NCBI GenBank assembly: GCA_016800925.1
Contig: JABCPU010000044.1
Span: 186,001-250,000, forward strand
DNA: 64,000 nucleotides
Direction of reading: 5' to 3'
Origin: Suillus spraguei
Lineage: Eukaryota; Basidiomycota; Agaricomycetes; Boletales; Suillaceae
In this document: positions 49,168 through 61,188 of the stretch, piece after piece
How the letters are laid out: the number at the start of each line of letters is the position of its first letter
Numbering within the stretch: position 1 is the first letter of the stretch
Program-made: the position numbers and the translations under genes
The notes under the pieces: model-generated
Seen by the model: only the letters and a program-made list of their open reading frames with translations
Told to the model about the DNA's origin: nothing
Database searches by the model: none

Positions 49168-51400
49168 CTCCGTCTTGTGTGAAAGTGAAATTGATGATAT
49201 GAACAAACGGTCTTGAAAAACGTTAAATGCAGTCGTGATCGTATTAAAAAGGTCGTCAAGATTCAAAATAATGAAGCAAAGCAAAAAATGAGAAGGCGTT
49301 AAATGTCGTGAATCGTGGTCAGTGTCGTTAGGATTTCTACGTTGATTTAAACTTGATTATTTGTTCGATCAGACTATCGTGGTCTTGCGGTCACCTAACG
49401 TCTGAGAGCAGTTAAACTCGTCAGCGCCCTGAATTAGTAGATGAAGGATATCTAGCGGACACTAGTTGTCAGTAAAACATCAGAATTCATTGCCTTAGAT
49501 AACAAACACATACCAGCTAAGTGACGAAAGACGACTTACGGTGACAAGCTCGCGCACAAGAGAGACAAGAACCTTCACCGCCTTCCAGAAAGTCGAACTT
49601 ATTTGGTTGTGTAGGTGCATAAAACAACGCGTAAATAAGACGCGAACAAATAAATTCACGTGACCGTATTATTGCGCTACTGGTAGTTCCCGATGCGGGC
49701 TCATGTACGACGACAGCAAACGCATACTTGCCCCAGCGCCCTGCAGTGTGCGTCAAGATATGTCACCCGACCTCTACCTCCTATTTATATCGGATCTCAA
49801 CTTAATACCAAATACCGGTTGAAAATGGCACCTCAATGTTCTCACCTTCTACCCATCGTCTTACTTCCCATGAAAGGCCGAAAGATCACCGACAAGGAGA
49901 ATGATAGGTGCGGCGTAAATGCAAACGCCCTAGATGTCGATTTTGACGCACAAGATTATTTTCCGTGGCTAATCTCCACTTTATTCGATTACAATCATGT
50001 CTTGTGATGGCACCAGCTGCGTAGCCAGTGGTATCTAGGAACATGTACAAGCATTTCACTTTGATAATGCCTATCACACTTGATCCTATCAAAACTAATG
50101 CTCTATTGTTTCACTAAGGATCATCAAGGCGGCACTACTACGCCGTCCTGTAACCCTCTCCTAAAAAGCTATTTGGATGTTATCAGGAACACCCCTGACG
50201 CCAGGTGAGTGTTGGCAATTCACTACTAATCGTTGGTTTTCTTCTCGCGGAGGAAAATACAATAACTTCTCTGGCATCCTTCGTTTTATCCGACATGTCG
50301 TCTATCTCATCATGAATGACATTCTTGGCCTGGGGAGCGTCTACAACCTCCCGTGATCACATCAGTCATTAATACGCGTTTAGCTGATCGCTGGCATGCG
50401 GCATGGGAAAAAATCCCTCTCTATCGCAGATAAATTTGTTCGTGCTTTCCTTCTCATGTTACTGTCAACTGTTCTGAATATCCGTTTGGCTGGTCCCAAA
50501 TCACCATCTAATATAATAACGGCTGCCCGTATTACATCCTGTACACAAGCGGTCCTTTTGTTTCCACAATCGACGCAGAAAAACCCCAGGATGATAATTC
50601 CGGTTGCACGAGGCATTACCTGTGCATGCACCGTAAAATTTGATGGAAATAGTAGCCCACAATCGTTGGTAATTTTATTGCGTGTTCGATGGAACAGTGT
50701 TCACGTCACTGGGTTAGCGTATGTGGGTCCCTCAGGCTTCAAATTACAGGGTGATTCTTCTGGCTTAGGGCTACATGCACGAGGCATCGCATATCTATGC
50801 AGCTTTTGAATCCTCACAACCTGTCTATGGTTTCACATGTAACAGCGGTTCATAATGTTAGTCGTCGTCAAAGGTTTTGTTGCAACAAAGATTACCGCCC
50901 ATGAACGGTTGGATGTATAGCCCCTAGAACGACAATGAGCTCTCGGAGTTTGAAACTATTTCAACTTCACGGACGCAACGTAATCGCCAGCGAAAACCTC
51001 CGACAGTTTTCACTTGTTGCTGCCTCGAGGCGGACCTTGTGCTAAAATGGGCAGGAATGTGTTCAAGCTACCCACATTTTCTACTCTACCCTCGCTGATA
51101 ACTCAGGCTAACGCTGGGCGTGAGACGAAGGACCTACTGCATGTGTATACAGTATGTACCTCTCAGAGAAGCGGAGGCACATGCCGTGACGCCCACCCTA
51201 CTCCCGCCATCTTTGGTAAGCACCTGCTAGTGTATCCTATTTTTCAAATTTCAGATATTACGCCAATCACGGGTAACGGGAGCGATTACGAAGGGGCTCA
51301 ACCTCTTAATAAACGGACTACCTCTCCGGATCCCCACGTTCAAACAGTTTCAGTCGACCGCTAGTTGACTGTCACACTATCTCGTTCTTGACCCCTTCAA
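49168..51400. other. intergenic region, no supported gene
   Basis: 2.2 kb separating divergently placed genes (unknown large protein on minus, F-box on plus). Opposing open frames at 50,380-50,810 and a plus frame at 51,014-51,364 have no motif or splice support. Promoters for both neighbours should be here. Confidence 0.45.
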
Positions 51401-51461
51401 GGTCAGTACAACATTCCTGATATCGTGCACGTCAACCCCATGATAACATACTTTGTTCCAG
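51401..51461 (+). other. probable 5'-UTR intron ending at the F-box start codon
   Basis: GTCAGT at 51401 and TTGTTCCAG ending at 51461, with a CATGATAAC branch-like site, define a 61-bp intron whose acceptor is directly followed by the ATG. Confidence 0.6.
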
Positions 51462-52952
51462 ATGCCCTCCGTAAAATTGAACGAGCCAGGTTGCTCTTTT
51501 GTCAACGTTCGTAAATTAAATGCAGCACGCTATCTGCATGGAACATCGACAATCGCAGCAATTCCTGATGAATTACTATCTGTCATCTTTCATGTCGCAA
51601 CTCATGACTTTCACGACTGTTATAACGCCATATTTCACGCTACCACAATCTCACATGTTTGCCAACGCTGGAGAAACGTGTCTCTTTCAACATCATCATT
51701 ATGGACAGTCATCGTTCTCACATTTCCTACTCATCGTACTCAAATTTCTCGCACCATCGATTGGCTTGCGCGTTCCCGTTCCCGCCCGTTGCACTTATAC
51801 ATGGATTTCCGAGATCCCTCATGGAATTGGGACGAAGTATCACATTGCTTCGGCTGGAAAAATATGGAAAATATCATGCGACTTGTCTTGCCATATGCGC
51901 ACCGGTGGCAGAAGGTTGAACTTCTCACCGACACCTGGGCTCCTATTTTTACCTTCCTCTCCTATACCTCCCGCATAAAATCAGCTCCTATGCTACAGGA
52001 TGTCCTTCTTTCCCGTTGTAACGCCTTCTTTGCTGCAAAGGGCGAGCTCTTCCGCCCCTCCACAATGAGGCACCCAGTGTCTTGGTTTGGGGGAGGTTCT
52101 GCATTTCACAGCCTTCGTCGGGTCTCCCTTGCCGGTGTACACGTGAACTGGACAAACTCGGGATTGTCGGGTCTCATGGAACTCGAATTTAAGTACCATG
52201 CGAGCGAAGTGATGCCCACATTGCACGAGTTTTGCGACATCATATCTTCATGTCCCGAACTCGAGCGATTGAGCATCTTGGGTTGGGGTCCTCAGATAGA
52301 CGTAAACGTTGCGCCCATGCAGCGCACTCTCTACCTTCCACATTTACGAGACTTCGTCTTCGGATTTATCGACATCGATTACGCCATTGATATCTTGTCG
52401 CTCTTTTACTTCCCCGCCCTCGAAAGGCTTTCGCTGGAGGACATTTCCTCCTCGCTAGACCCGTCGCACCCTTGCGATTCATCCCGTCTTCTGGAATACC
52501 TCACAGCAGCTCATCACGGGTCGTGCACGATCTCGTCTCATCTATTCCCATGTGCAACGTGCAGTCCATATCCCTTATCTTTGATCAGTTCTTTGGAGGT
52601 TCACGGCCTTACATCATGCGGAGCTTCTTTGCACTGCTTTCTGCAAGAAACCGTGACTCTCGATCATTTGGTACTGTCTGGTCTGGACAAAACGAACCTA
52701 CAAGCAATCGTTCCAGACCTAATCGCCGCGGCGCTTTGCCCAAGTCTGCTTAATTTGAAATTTGACGACGTAGACCCGACGATCGCTACTTTATTAGATT
52801 CCCTCCCAGTCGGTATTGTTCGTAACCCCAATTCCCCATCAATGCGTGTCGTCGTAGTCGCCGACAGTAATGACACGATGCACGACCTCGCGCACGTGTT
52901 GCGGGCCACTGGCGTCGATGTCATAATCTTAGGGAATACTACTTCTAACTAG
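51462..52952 (+). CDS. F-box protein with leucine-rich C-terminal part
   Basis: Single coding exon of 496 residues. The F-box lies at about residues 36-80 (IPDELLSVIFHVATHDF, then VCQRWRNVSLSTSSLW) and would bind Skp1 in an SCF ubiquitin ligase. The rest has irregular leucine-rich repeats (SCPELERLSILGW, YFPALERLSLEDI, LDHLVLSGLDKTNL) that would select the substrate. Such proteins form very large, fast-changing families in mushrooms. ATG 51462 is chosen because the base before it is a splice acceptor; no earlier in-frame ATG is present. Ends at TAG 52952. The substrate cannot be told. Confidence 0.87.
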   Translation: MPSVKLNEPGCSFVNVRKLNAARYLHGTSTIAAIPDELLSVIFHVATHDFHDCYNAIFHATTISHVCQRWRNVSLSTSSLWTVIVLTFPTHRTQISRTIDWLARSRSRPLHLYMDFRDPSWNWDEVSHCFGWKNMENIMRLVLPYAHRWQKVELLTDTWAPIFTFLSYTSRIKSAPMLQDVLLSRCNAFFAAKGELFRPSTMRHPVSWFGGGSAFHSLRRVSLAGVHVNWTNSGLSGLMELEFKYHASEVMPTLHEFCDIISSCPELERLSILGWGPQIDVNVAPMQRTLYLPHLRDFVFGFIDIDYAIDILSLFYFPALERLSLEDISSSLDPSHPCDSSRLLEYLTAAHHGSCTISSHLFPCATCSPYPLSLISSLEVHGLTSCGASLHCFLQETVTLDHLVLSGLDKTNLQAIVPDLIAAALCPSLLNLKFDDVDPTIATLLDSLPVGIVRNPNSPSMRVVVVADSNDTMHDLAHVLRATGVDVIILGNTTSN

Positions 52953-53358
52953 TAGAGGCTTGGCGAAGGAAGCCGCAGCATCATCCATCATTTTCTTGCA
53001 CCGCTCTCATCAGTCACTCGTTCTTCCGACCTTCCCTTCACAGCACGCCTTCCCCATTATCACCACGATTTAACGCCCATTCTCCTGCCTTTGTACGTAT
53101 GTAATACTCTTCGACATTCTTCACGTCTTTGTATGGTGTATTAGTATGCTCACGCATCCCCTCATTTCCGTTAACGTCGCATGTCAGCATATACGTACCA
53201 TACTATGAGCTGTATCACTTGTAGCATATATCATGTGTAATAAACACTCGCTTTGCTCGATTAGCATCAATCAGACGTGGGATGTATTGGACTCTGTATC
53301 ACGTTTACCCATCGATTGTACAGTGGAACCAGCCGAGTATTCTCTATGTTACTGGATC
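52953..53358. other. short region between convergent genes
   Basis: Contains AATAAA-like GTAATAAAC near 53,237 and T-rich DNA; likely 3' UTRs and terminators of the F-box and Crinkler-type genes. Confidence 0.5.
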
Positions 53359-56070
53359 TCAGATGAAAGTACTTCTTGGAAACATGACTTCCAACATTTG
53401 AATATCATGTTCAGCAAGAATCAGCTGTCCGTCTACCGCTCCATCAGGTCTCCAGAGAAAAATTCCTCGAGATACGTTCATTGGGTATCGGGCCTCGCCT
53501 ATTATCCCGGACCAGTCAAAATCCATCAACTTGAATCCAGGGCTGCAGTCCCTTTTTACCATAATATTTATATCCCGAATGTCTCCATGAACATAACCTT
53601 CTTCATGAAGAGATTGAAGTGCTTTAGCGATGGCGTCGCCATGGGGGTAAGGAGCGGAAAGGTTTGCGAGGCAGCAGTAGTCCTCTGTAATCATCTCCAT
53701 CACAATCATGAACCATCCGCCTGGTAGGTGTTCGAAGCCGTAGAGTGCTGGAGCGAAACCGCCAGAAGCACATCGTTGATGTACTTCCTTGGAGTAGTGA
53801 CGGGCAAACTTTACGCAAAGCACCTTATCATCAGTTGTCTTCGCGAAAAAGAGATGTTTGGTGACATCCATTTGATGGCAGTACGTGAAATGACACGTCA
53901 ATGATGTTTCGATGCAAGTATAAGAATACGGGTATGGAAACCTGGGATCTGGAAATTTAGAGTCCAGAAATTTGAGCTGTGGATCAGGAGAAGAGGACGT
54001 AGTGTTTGATGACATGCTCTGGTAACATTCCGAGAGAGACCGAACAGCTTTCCTGAGCGCACCGATGTGCCTCGCAACCATCACACGCATTTTAGTATCG
54101 GTGTGGTGATAAAAGAAGGGTAAACCAGTGGAAATCACTTGCATGTTCGGACGAGTGCTCCAAACAGCAGCTGAGAAATCGATATGCGCCCCTGTTTAAG
54201 TTGTGATAAGTGCATTGCGAGTTGCGAAATACTGGAAACCTACCGAAGAGTGTGATCACTATACAGGGAAACCTAAATGCAGGGTTGTCCTTCGCCAAAG
54301 AGTTGGTGGCATGTATATAAGTTGAAAGGGCTTGCATATGAGGGTCAGCCTTCGTGGACCCTATCTCGTTCGCAACTTGGAAATCTACGTAATCGTAGGT
54401 GGTGCCATCAAGTCGCATAGCTGATAGGTGGATGTCGTGTTGCACCAGGACTTCATGGAAGACGCCAGCTCGTTGCATCTCGTTCATGAAGAAACGGGAC
54501 ATGGCAGCCGACAATGCCAGGGCCAGCTCGTTGTCGTCTGACGTCGGCTCAAGATTTTCACAGTCGTCCATGAATGTACCAAAGATTGGATGAAGTAGTG
54601 TGCTCGGTATAGTATCTGCAGCAGAAGAAGGTCGATCCCAGCGAACGGCGAGATCCGGATTTTTCTGTATATCTTCGAATTCAGAGGGTTTCCCCTGGCT
54701 GGAGGGAGGCTCCAGGGGAAATTTCCGGCCATACTCTAAACGAAGTTTCTGAGTCCTATACAGGAGTGTGGAAGGCGACGGACTACGGGAATCATCAGCT
54801 CAGCCGCCATGTCAAATCAGTTCCACCTACTATAGGGGGAATTGCACGATTATATGAAGGTGTCTCAGCTTCGGTACAGCCGTGAACACTTTGAAGAGTG
54901 GGGTAAGTGGCATAAGCTCCTCGGAGTCATGCGGGAGATCTAACTTCTCTTTCTCCGGGTCAATATCAACCTTAAGTAACATATCATCAACACCAAGTTT
55001 CTAGACCGTGGCATCATATCACTCGCCTTCCATAGCTTTAGATGTCTAGCATCAACACCGTTCAATAAATGCTCGTTTTGCTGTTTGATGGTATTTCTCA
55101 AGTCATCGACAACCTTCGTCCATTCAATTTCGACCCTGATTTTGTGTTTTTTTTTGTTGCCTAAGACTAAGCAGTCGATGTGGATGATCGCAGCTGGTGG
55201 AGAACGCGGTATTCAGACCGCAATCAGAATGAATGAAAGAGCGGCAATATCAACCAACGACTCACAAGCAAATATATGAAGGTGTCCGTTCTTCGGTGTA
55301 GTAGTGAACACTCTGGAGAGTTGCTGAATCGGAAAAAGGTCTTCGGCGTCATGCGGGAGTTCTAGGTTCTCTTTCTCCGGGTCAATATCAGCCTTAAAGT
55401 GGCATATCATCAGCACCAACTTGCCAGATCATGGCATCAGATCACTCACCTTCCATAGCTGGATAGAGGGAGCACCATAATCTTCAAATGTCTCCTTCGT
55501 CGTTTTCATGATCAACTCTTTCACCCAATAGACATCTTCCGTCAGTGCAATCTGGACCGGGAATATGTGACTGGCATCATTGCCTAAGATTAGGCAGTTG
55601 AGGTTGACGGTAGGGTAGCCGGCTGGTGGAGAATGCGTTAATTAGATAGAATGGATGAAAAATTGGCAATAATCACAGACAACTCACCATCATATGGCAG
55701 TTGAACAACAATATGCAGGTGATTATGCTGACTAGGACTGTCAAAAACATCGAATATTTGATCCACAAATGATAATTGTTTCTCGTCATCTAGTTTGAGC
55801 CCGTGGAGATTATGCTCGAGGGTATCGTCAACAGGCAGGTCGACCTTCCAAAGCATCGCAGTGTCAGAATCTGATTGTACGTATCAGATAGTGACTCACT
55901 TTCCATAGCTCGAGATGGCGAGCATCGAAACCATCACATACATCCTTTACCTTTTCCTTGATCAATTCTGCCAGTTGCATGACAGTGTCCGTCCGTACAA
56001 TCTGGACCGGGAATATGTGGCTGGGATCATCGCCCAAGATGAAGCAGTGAAGTTCGAAGTTGGAATCCAT
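53359..56070 (-). CDS. Crinkler-type protein: three ubiquitin-like CRN N-terminal modules and a kinase-like C-terminal domain
   Basis: Eight exons: 55900-56070, 55688-55844, 55450-55622, 55266-55392, 55027-55193, 54831-54970, 54244-54782, 53359-54191. They sum to 2,307 nt (768 residues) with every phase consistent. Each pair of the first six exons encodes one ubiquitin-like CRN N-terminal module with the same layout: C(F/L)(I/V)LG at the start, FPVQI in the first two, LELWK/IQLWK/LKLWK at the exon end, then a Pro-rich turn and HLHI. An exon 6/7 intron (54783-54830) removes a TAG and joins module 3 to a linker (TLLHPIFGTFMDDC) and a kinase-like domain with VHGDIRDINIMV and LMDFDWSG in place of HRD and DFG. 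In other organisms CRN proteins carry one such N-terminal module and act in host cell death or non-self responses. Here the role is unknown. Intron 5 has a GC donor (55026). Confidence 0.85.
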
Positions 56071-57307
56071 TGGGAACAAGGGTGACAGTAAAATATTTAG
56101 GCGTCCTTTAAATAGGGACTGGTGAAACATCGATTATTGTTTGCGCGCTTCTCTCGTCCTGTTCACGTGGTTTCAACACATAGCAGCTCTTCATCTTCCC
56201 ACATTCGTGATGCTTTGGCTCGTCCTGTAGCCTTGGTAGTGTCGGTTCAAGAACTCCATGATGATGGTATTTCCATTATCTTACCGTGCATTTCGCACAA
56301 GTTTTTTTTGGGTACTTTTGGGTCACTCGTATTTTTTTGCGTTCTGTCAACCAGTTTCTGTTAGCCAATTTTTTGCTCGTCACCGCTCCAAGTCTTGGCT
56401 TTATCATCGATCATTTTGGAGATCGTTCGTGTTCATTCTGTCTGTATTGCTTCTGCTGACCATAAGGATTATGGGTGGGATTTATTGCGTGTGCATGGCT
56501 GCAATTCTGACTGCGCTGTAAATCTGTTGGTGCTCAAGCATCTCAAACGTCAAGGCCTGATTTTTCTCATGTTGCTTTACCTGTCCCTTTTACAATCGAT
56601 TATTGGAATCAGCGTACGGTGTTCAGCAGGTCAAGCGTTGCGGTCATCTTCTTATGTGTTGAAAGATGACCATTTCCCGACTGTTCGCGCGTTCGAGGAG
56701 CAATTGGATGTCATTAAACAATCCAGTTTGAGGGGCATATATCATAGGCTAGAGTCGGCTCGCGCACTTTTTTACTTGTTATTGCGCTGAAGCCTGAAGT
56801 CGCCTCAGCTCCTTACAGCCATAGTTCAAATCGCCCATGTTATCATATACGAAAGATTATTATCGATTGAAACTTTCAGTTCTCCATTTCTCGTGAAGGG
56901 CATCTCCACCAATCAATGAGTGCACTACTGACGTCGTAAGCGTTCGTAGGTGCCCGTAACATGCGTAAGTTGAGCGTTCATTTCAGAGATGTTGGAGCAA
57001 GAGTAGGTGGTAGGTATTGACATTAAAATATTGAGGTGAGGAACACGCTTGAGCGGTATGTTCAGACTCGTAAGGGTTAAGGTCACATATCGTTTGGTCA
57101 TAGTGCGGGCTTGGTACTACCAAACCGATTGGCTCAGGAAAGTGCCACAATCTGAAATTCACCATGATCAGAATGAATTACTTACAAGGTAGGACCAATA
57201 TTGAATGTATGAAATTGTGATATGAATGTGCCTGCTCCAGACCATGATTGCAAAGCGATAGCGTAAAAAAGATGTTGTTAAGTATACAGCCTCCATCTAA
57301 ACTCGGC
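56071..57307. other. intergenic region with a T-rich open frame on the plus strand
   Basis: From about 56,122 to 56,790 one plus frame is open for some 220 codons with a single TAG (56,362). It has no ATG at its start and no motif I recognise; codon use is T-rich and unlike the neighbours. It may be a transposon relic. The part nearest 56,071 should hold the promoter of the Crinkler-type gene. Confidence 0.3.
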
Positions 57308-58959
57308 TCATATTCCTTCTCCGATAAGTCGTTCAGGTGCTTCCACATATGCCCTCCAGGACTCCACGAACGCTGCCAACTCCGCACCCTCTAGTACACG
57401 ATGATCTGCACTCCAACTCACACCAACCTTAAGCCTCCTCTCCCCACGGTCGCTCTTGCTGACGTCCCACACCCATCTTGCTCTTCCTATGGCGACGATC
57501 GCGACACCACCCCCAGGTACTAAGACAGGGTGTGCGTACTCCCCATCGCCGATTGCACCCACATTGGATACAGTGACAGTCGCACCGCGTTTAGGCATCT
57601 CGTTCATCGTGAGTGCGCATGGTACTTGACGGCCGAGGAAAGAAAGGTGCTTGAGTTGTGAAGATAGGCTGTAGATGCTATGCGTATCTGCACGGGGTAT
57701 GACGGGTGTGTATAAACCTGTCGTTGTACTCAGAGCAATAGCAATGTCCGCGTGCGGACGGATGGTAAGGGTGGGCTTGCCTCCTCCGTTTGCACTACCT
57801 GGCGTGATGGAGGAACGAAGCACCGGCCATGCCATCATGGCCTTTGCAAGCGTCTTCAGGAGTATGGGGAGGTATGTGAGGCGAGTGAATTGGGCGCTTT
57901 CTGGTACGGGAGGGGGAGATGGCGCAGGATGCAGAGCGGAGGGGTTAATTGGGAGTGATGTTGATTTGGAGGGATTAAAATGTTCAGGGATATGTGAATT
58001 GAGGGTTGGGAGGAGAGAATGAAGAGATGTGAGGTCGAGGGAAGTCGAGTAGCTGACACAAATGATAAGTGATAGCGAATGATAATTGGAAGGACGTGAT
58101 CATACCCAAAGTGTGGAATCTCAAGACTCTGAGTCATAGCTTTCCACATGCCATAACGTGTCCGACCAAGTTCGACAACTACGTCTTGTTCGGCTTGTGC
58201 TGGCGGTGCAGCTGAGGAGTCCACTGAAACAGAAGAACCTTTCAGTGACAGGAACGCATCAATATCCTTCTTCTCAATGCGTCCGTCACGTCCGCTGCCC
58301 GAGAGAAGTGCGAGGTCAACCTTGGACTGGCGAGCGTAATGACGGACTGAAGGCTTCGCAAGCACGTTCTCGGGGTTAACGTTGGGAGTGGAAGGAGGTA
58401 AGTAGTTTGGGTCCATGGGGTGTAGTCTTCTAGGTGCACATAACTCCTCAGGGATATGTTCGGCTCGAGAAGTAGCATCTTCCGCAGACTTGGAGTCTGA
58501 AGTTATTGGCGACGGCGCTGGTGCATCCGAAGAGGCAGGCTCAAGGGGCTCTGCACTTTCGCTATCCGACAATTCCTCATCAACCTCGATAACACAGAGT
58601 CCTTGGCCGACCTTTGCAACTTCACCTTCCTTGACAAGAATCTCTTTCACTACACCGTCAAACGGGCTTGTGATTTCGACGCTGGCTTTATCGCTCTGGA
58701 CCTCGCACAAAGGGTCAAAGCTTTGTATGGTACCAAGTTCTTTCACATTCCTAACTTATGAGCTCAGTGGGGAGCACTATATTTGCAAGGTCCGGCCGAC
58801 GTACCATTTGATGACTTCACACTCTGTGATGCCTTCGCCAATGTCAGCAAGCTTGAACTTCTGTAGAATTCTCTTTGAAGATAAGCATGGTGGGAAAGTG
58901 TGAAAATGTGAGACGGCAGTTGAACGAGTGAGGAGGCGACGGAAAGGACGAATGAGCAT
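57308..58959 (-). CDS. lipoamide acyltransferase E2 of the branched-chain 2-oxoacid dehydrogenase complex (mitochondrial)
   Basis: Transfers branched acyl groups from E1 to CoA in Val, Leu and Ile breakdown, in the mitochondrial matrix. From ATG 58959 there is an Arg-rich presequence (MLIRPFRRLLTRST), then a lipoyl domain (FKLADIGEGITECEV, with the lipoyl Lys in SDKASVEI) and an acidic Pro-rich linker. The E3-binding domain is VRHYARQSKVDLALL...GRDGRIEKKDI. The acyltransferase core contains TLTIRPHADIAIAL, ATVTVSNVGAIG and the C-terminal active-site segment SADHRVLEG. The family motif is HxxxDG; here the Asp is Glu. Introns near 58,080, 58,760 and 58,800. An in-frame ATG lies further upstream at 59025, but the presequence argues for 58959. 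Assigned to BCKDH rather than pyruvate dehydrogenase from the lipoyl-domain start ADIGEGITECEV. Confidence 0.92.
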
Positions 58960-59600
58960 GGCGGTATTGTGCAGTGCCTGTATGCGGGGGAGATGAACGA
59001 GTGAGTAGATCCGATCGTAATGCATGTTATTACGTAATCAAAACCTCTACACTAGCTGTGTTTCCTTCGTATACAAATTCAAATTTACGGCCTTCTAAGA
59101 CTATTACATAATTTGCTTTCTGCCGAAGTCATGACGTGTATTTGAACACAGGACGTGCTACCGATTAATATTGTTGCAAGAATCATTAATATGGCTCACT
59201 GCGGCACAGTTGTAGCTGCCGCAGTGCCACCGTCTCGTTGAACAGGTTTTCAGATTGCTTGGATACTATAAGACGTGCGCAGGCAATGCCAGGCATGATC
59301 TGTCGTAAGAGCGGCATTTTGGCACCTCGAACAACGTGCTTGGTCATTCAATTGCTGTGGCTTTATCATCGCTGATTGGAACCTAGATCCGCCATATAGA
59401 CAACTTCTTACTAGTACTACGACCCTGTAGATTCACCCTGTTCTTTCCGGCCGCTCCAAGCCTGACTCAGGAACAGCTGCTTACAGGTCAAGTTATAACG
59501 GCGTTGTATCCACAGGTCAGGCTATTAACGCATCATTTTGTTCTTCCCACTCACCATAGTGCATCCTTAGTAGTTCCCAACCAAATTACATTCTCCAAGC
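58960..59600. other. divergent intergenic region
   Basis: Shared upstream region of the E2 gene (minus) and the orphan gene at 59601 (plus). No TATA box or repeat stands out and no gene is seen. Confidence 0.45.
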
Positions 59601-60441
59601 ATGGCTACAGTTAGCTTCTTCAAGATGGACACAAGAATGGAAGTAAGTTTCTATAGGCCTATGCAGATAGAATCACTCTCATGGTTAGAGAAGGTTGTTT
59701 CAACTATCGCCACCTATGGACATGATATCAACATTGTCCGACAGGCAGTGATGATGTACATTGTGGCCAAAAAGAAAAAGGGTTCCTCGGAAAAACACAT
59801 ACACGAAAAATTGGGAATATTGGAACTCAAGGTCTGTCTGTATTTTGCTCGGTGTGTTGACAGACGTTGACGAGAAGCGCCAGTTCATGCACATAGAGTC
59901 ATTACATCCCGCTTTCAGAGATGCTCGGGCGTTATTCCAGCTTTGCAAATCTGATCACATCCCCATGCCCATGTCCATTGTCTGCGAGCGTGAAAACGAG
60001 CAGCGGCGTCAATCGGAGTCGGAGTCGTCCTCGATGCCACCGTCGAGTCCAGTTGCTTCTTCCCCATCAACTTACACATCGTCTTCAGCATCCACTTACA
60101 CATTGTCTTCGGCATCCAATTACAGATTATCATCAGCATCAACTTGTCCTTCATCAATGCCATCTGCTGCATCAGTTCCATCAACTCGTCCTACATCAGT
60201 GGTGTCTGCTGCATCAGTTCCATCAACTTCCAACTCGCCATCACATCACAGCTGGGATGGTGCAAACCGGCAGAATCTACTACCAGGGCATCACACCCCA
60301 TCTCATGCTCATCCATCCCGTCGCGATACAGCACTATCCTTACTCTCCCAATATAGTGAAGAGTCGCTCTCCCAGTATAGCGACGAGCCGGAGCCCAACA
60401 GCCAAGTGTCCATTTCGCAGTCAGGCAATCTGCAGAATTAG
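59601..60441 (+). CDS. orphan protein, paralogue 1 of a tandem pair
   Basis: Three exons (59601-59642, 59694-59831, 59879-60441; 743 nt by my borders, so the last acceptor may be a base or two off), about 247 residues. Exon 2 is compact (VRQAVMMYIVAKKKKGSSEK); exon 3 starts FMHIESLHPAFRDARALFQL and then becomes a Ser/Pro/Thr repeat region (SSASTYTLSSASNY). The C-terminal motif is LSLLSQYSEESLSQYSDE. The neighbour at 61189 has the same layout. Family not recognised. No signal peptide or membrane segment. Confidence 0.6.
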
Positions 60442-61188
60442 CACGGGAGTGTGGCATCCGTGGCCTTTTTTCACTTATTATCGCGTGAAATCTCTCTATC
60501 TCCCGTGTCTCTTCCTTTTGGAACTGTATGATGTAATTCTACGCATCCTAGAGCCTCGTCTTCACATGCTCTTACCAGTCTATTCATCACATATCCTCAT
60601 TCGGCCGCATGAAGGCCTCGATCTAAAATTCCTTGTTTGCGGAGCTGCGAACGTACGTGTACAGTCAGTCGGTTTCGAATATCGATTTGTGACAACACTG
60701 CGTCAAGACTTCGTTAACATTTCCAGGGTCCTAATTCGCACATCCATCGATTGATTACGGATGCGCCTATCTTTTACGCCCGCGTTACACGGAATTTACG
60801 ATCCAGTACGTAGTCGGATTCCCGGTCACTTGGACTGCCAAGGCCTCAAGTTTGATTGTTCCCATTTTGTCAGGCGGCTGTACTAGTATTTCCAACATTT
60901 ATCATTAGTGTCCGCTCCTGCCCTCGAGTGAAAGCTTCTTTTCCCCTCGTACTGCTACCTGCGCAGCAAATGAAACACCGGACGTTCCCGAATTGGTCGA
61001 CTATGGCGCTACTGGTACTTTGTTAGCGAACGTGCGTCGTATACCAGGAACGACCTTTTTTTGGTCAGGAATCCAAATTTCCCCACACTCGCTTATATAA
61101 CGTCTATTGCTGGTTAACGGTCAACTTGACTCTCGCCTCACTTCAACCCAAAGCCTAGTAACGTATCCAAGACTTTCAAGACTGAAGA
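60442..61188. other. spacer between the tandem paralogues
   Basis: Contains the promoter of paralogue 2, with TATATAA at 61094-61100. No gene is seen. Confidence 0.5.
61094..61100 (+). promoter_or_regulatory. TATA box of paralogue 2
   Basis: TATATAA 89 bp before the ATG at 61189, followed by CT-rich sequence. Confidence 0.55.

Noticed and set aside
50380..50809. Overlapping open frames on both strands (83 and 137 codons)
   Set aside because: Neither has a family motif, splice support or promoter; they exclude each other.
51014..51364. 116-codon plus frame before the F-box gene
   Set aside because: Considered as a first exon of the F-box gene, but its stop precedes the 5'-UTR intron and it cannot join in frame.
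54830..54832. Stop codon ending a separate small Crinkler-type gene
   Set aside because: A consensus 48-bp intron covers it and restores the frame into the kinase-like part, with the total length divisible by three.
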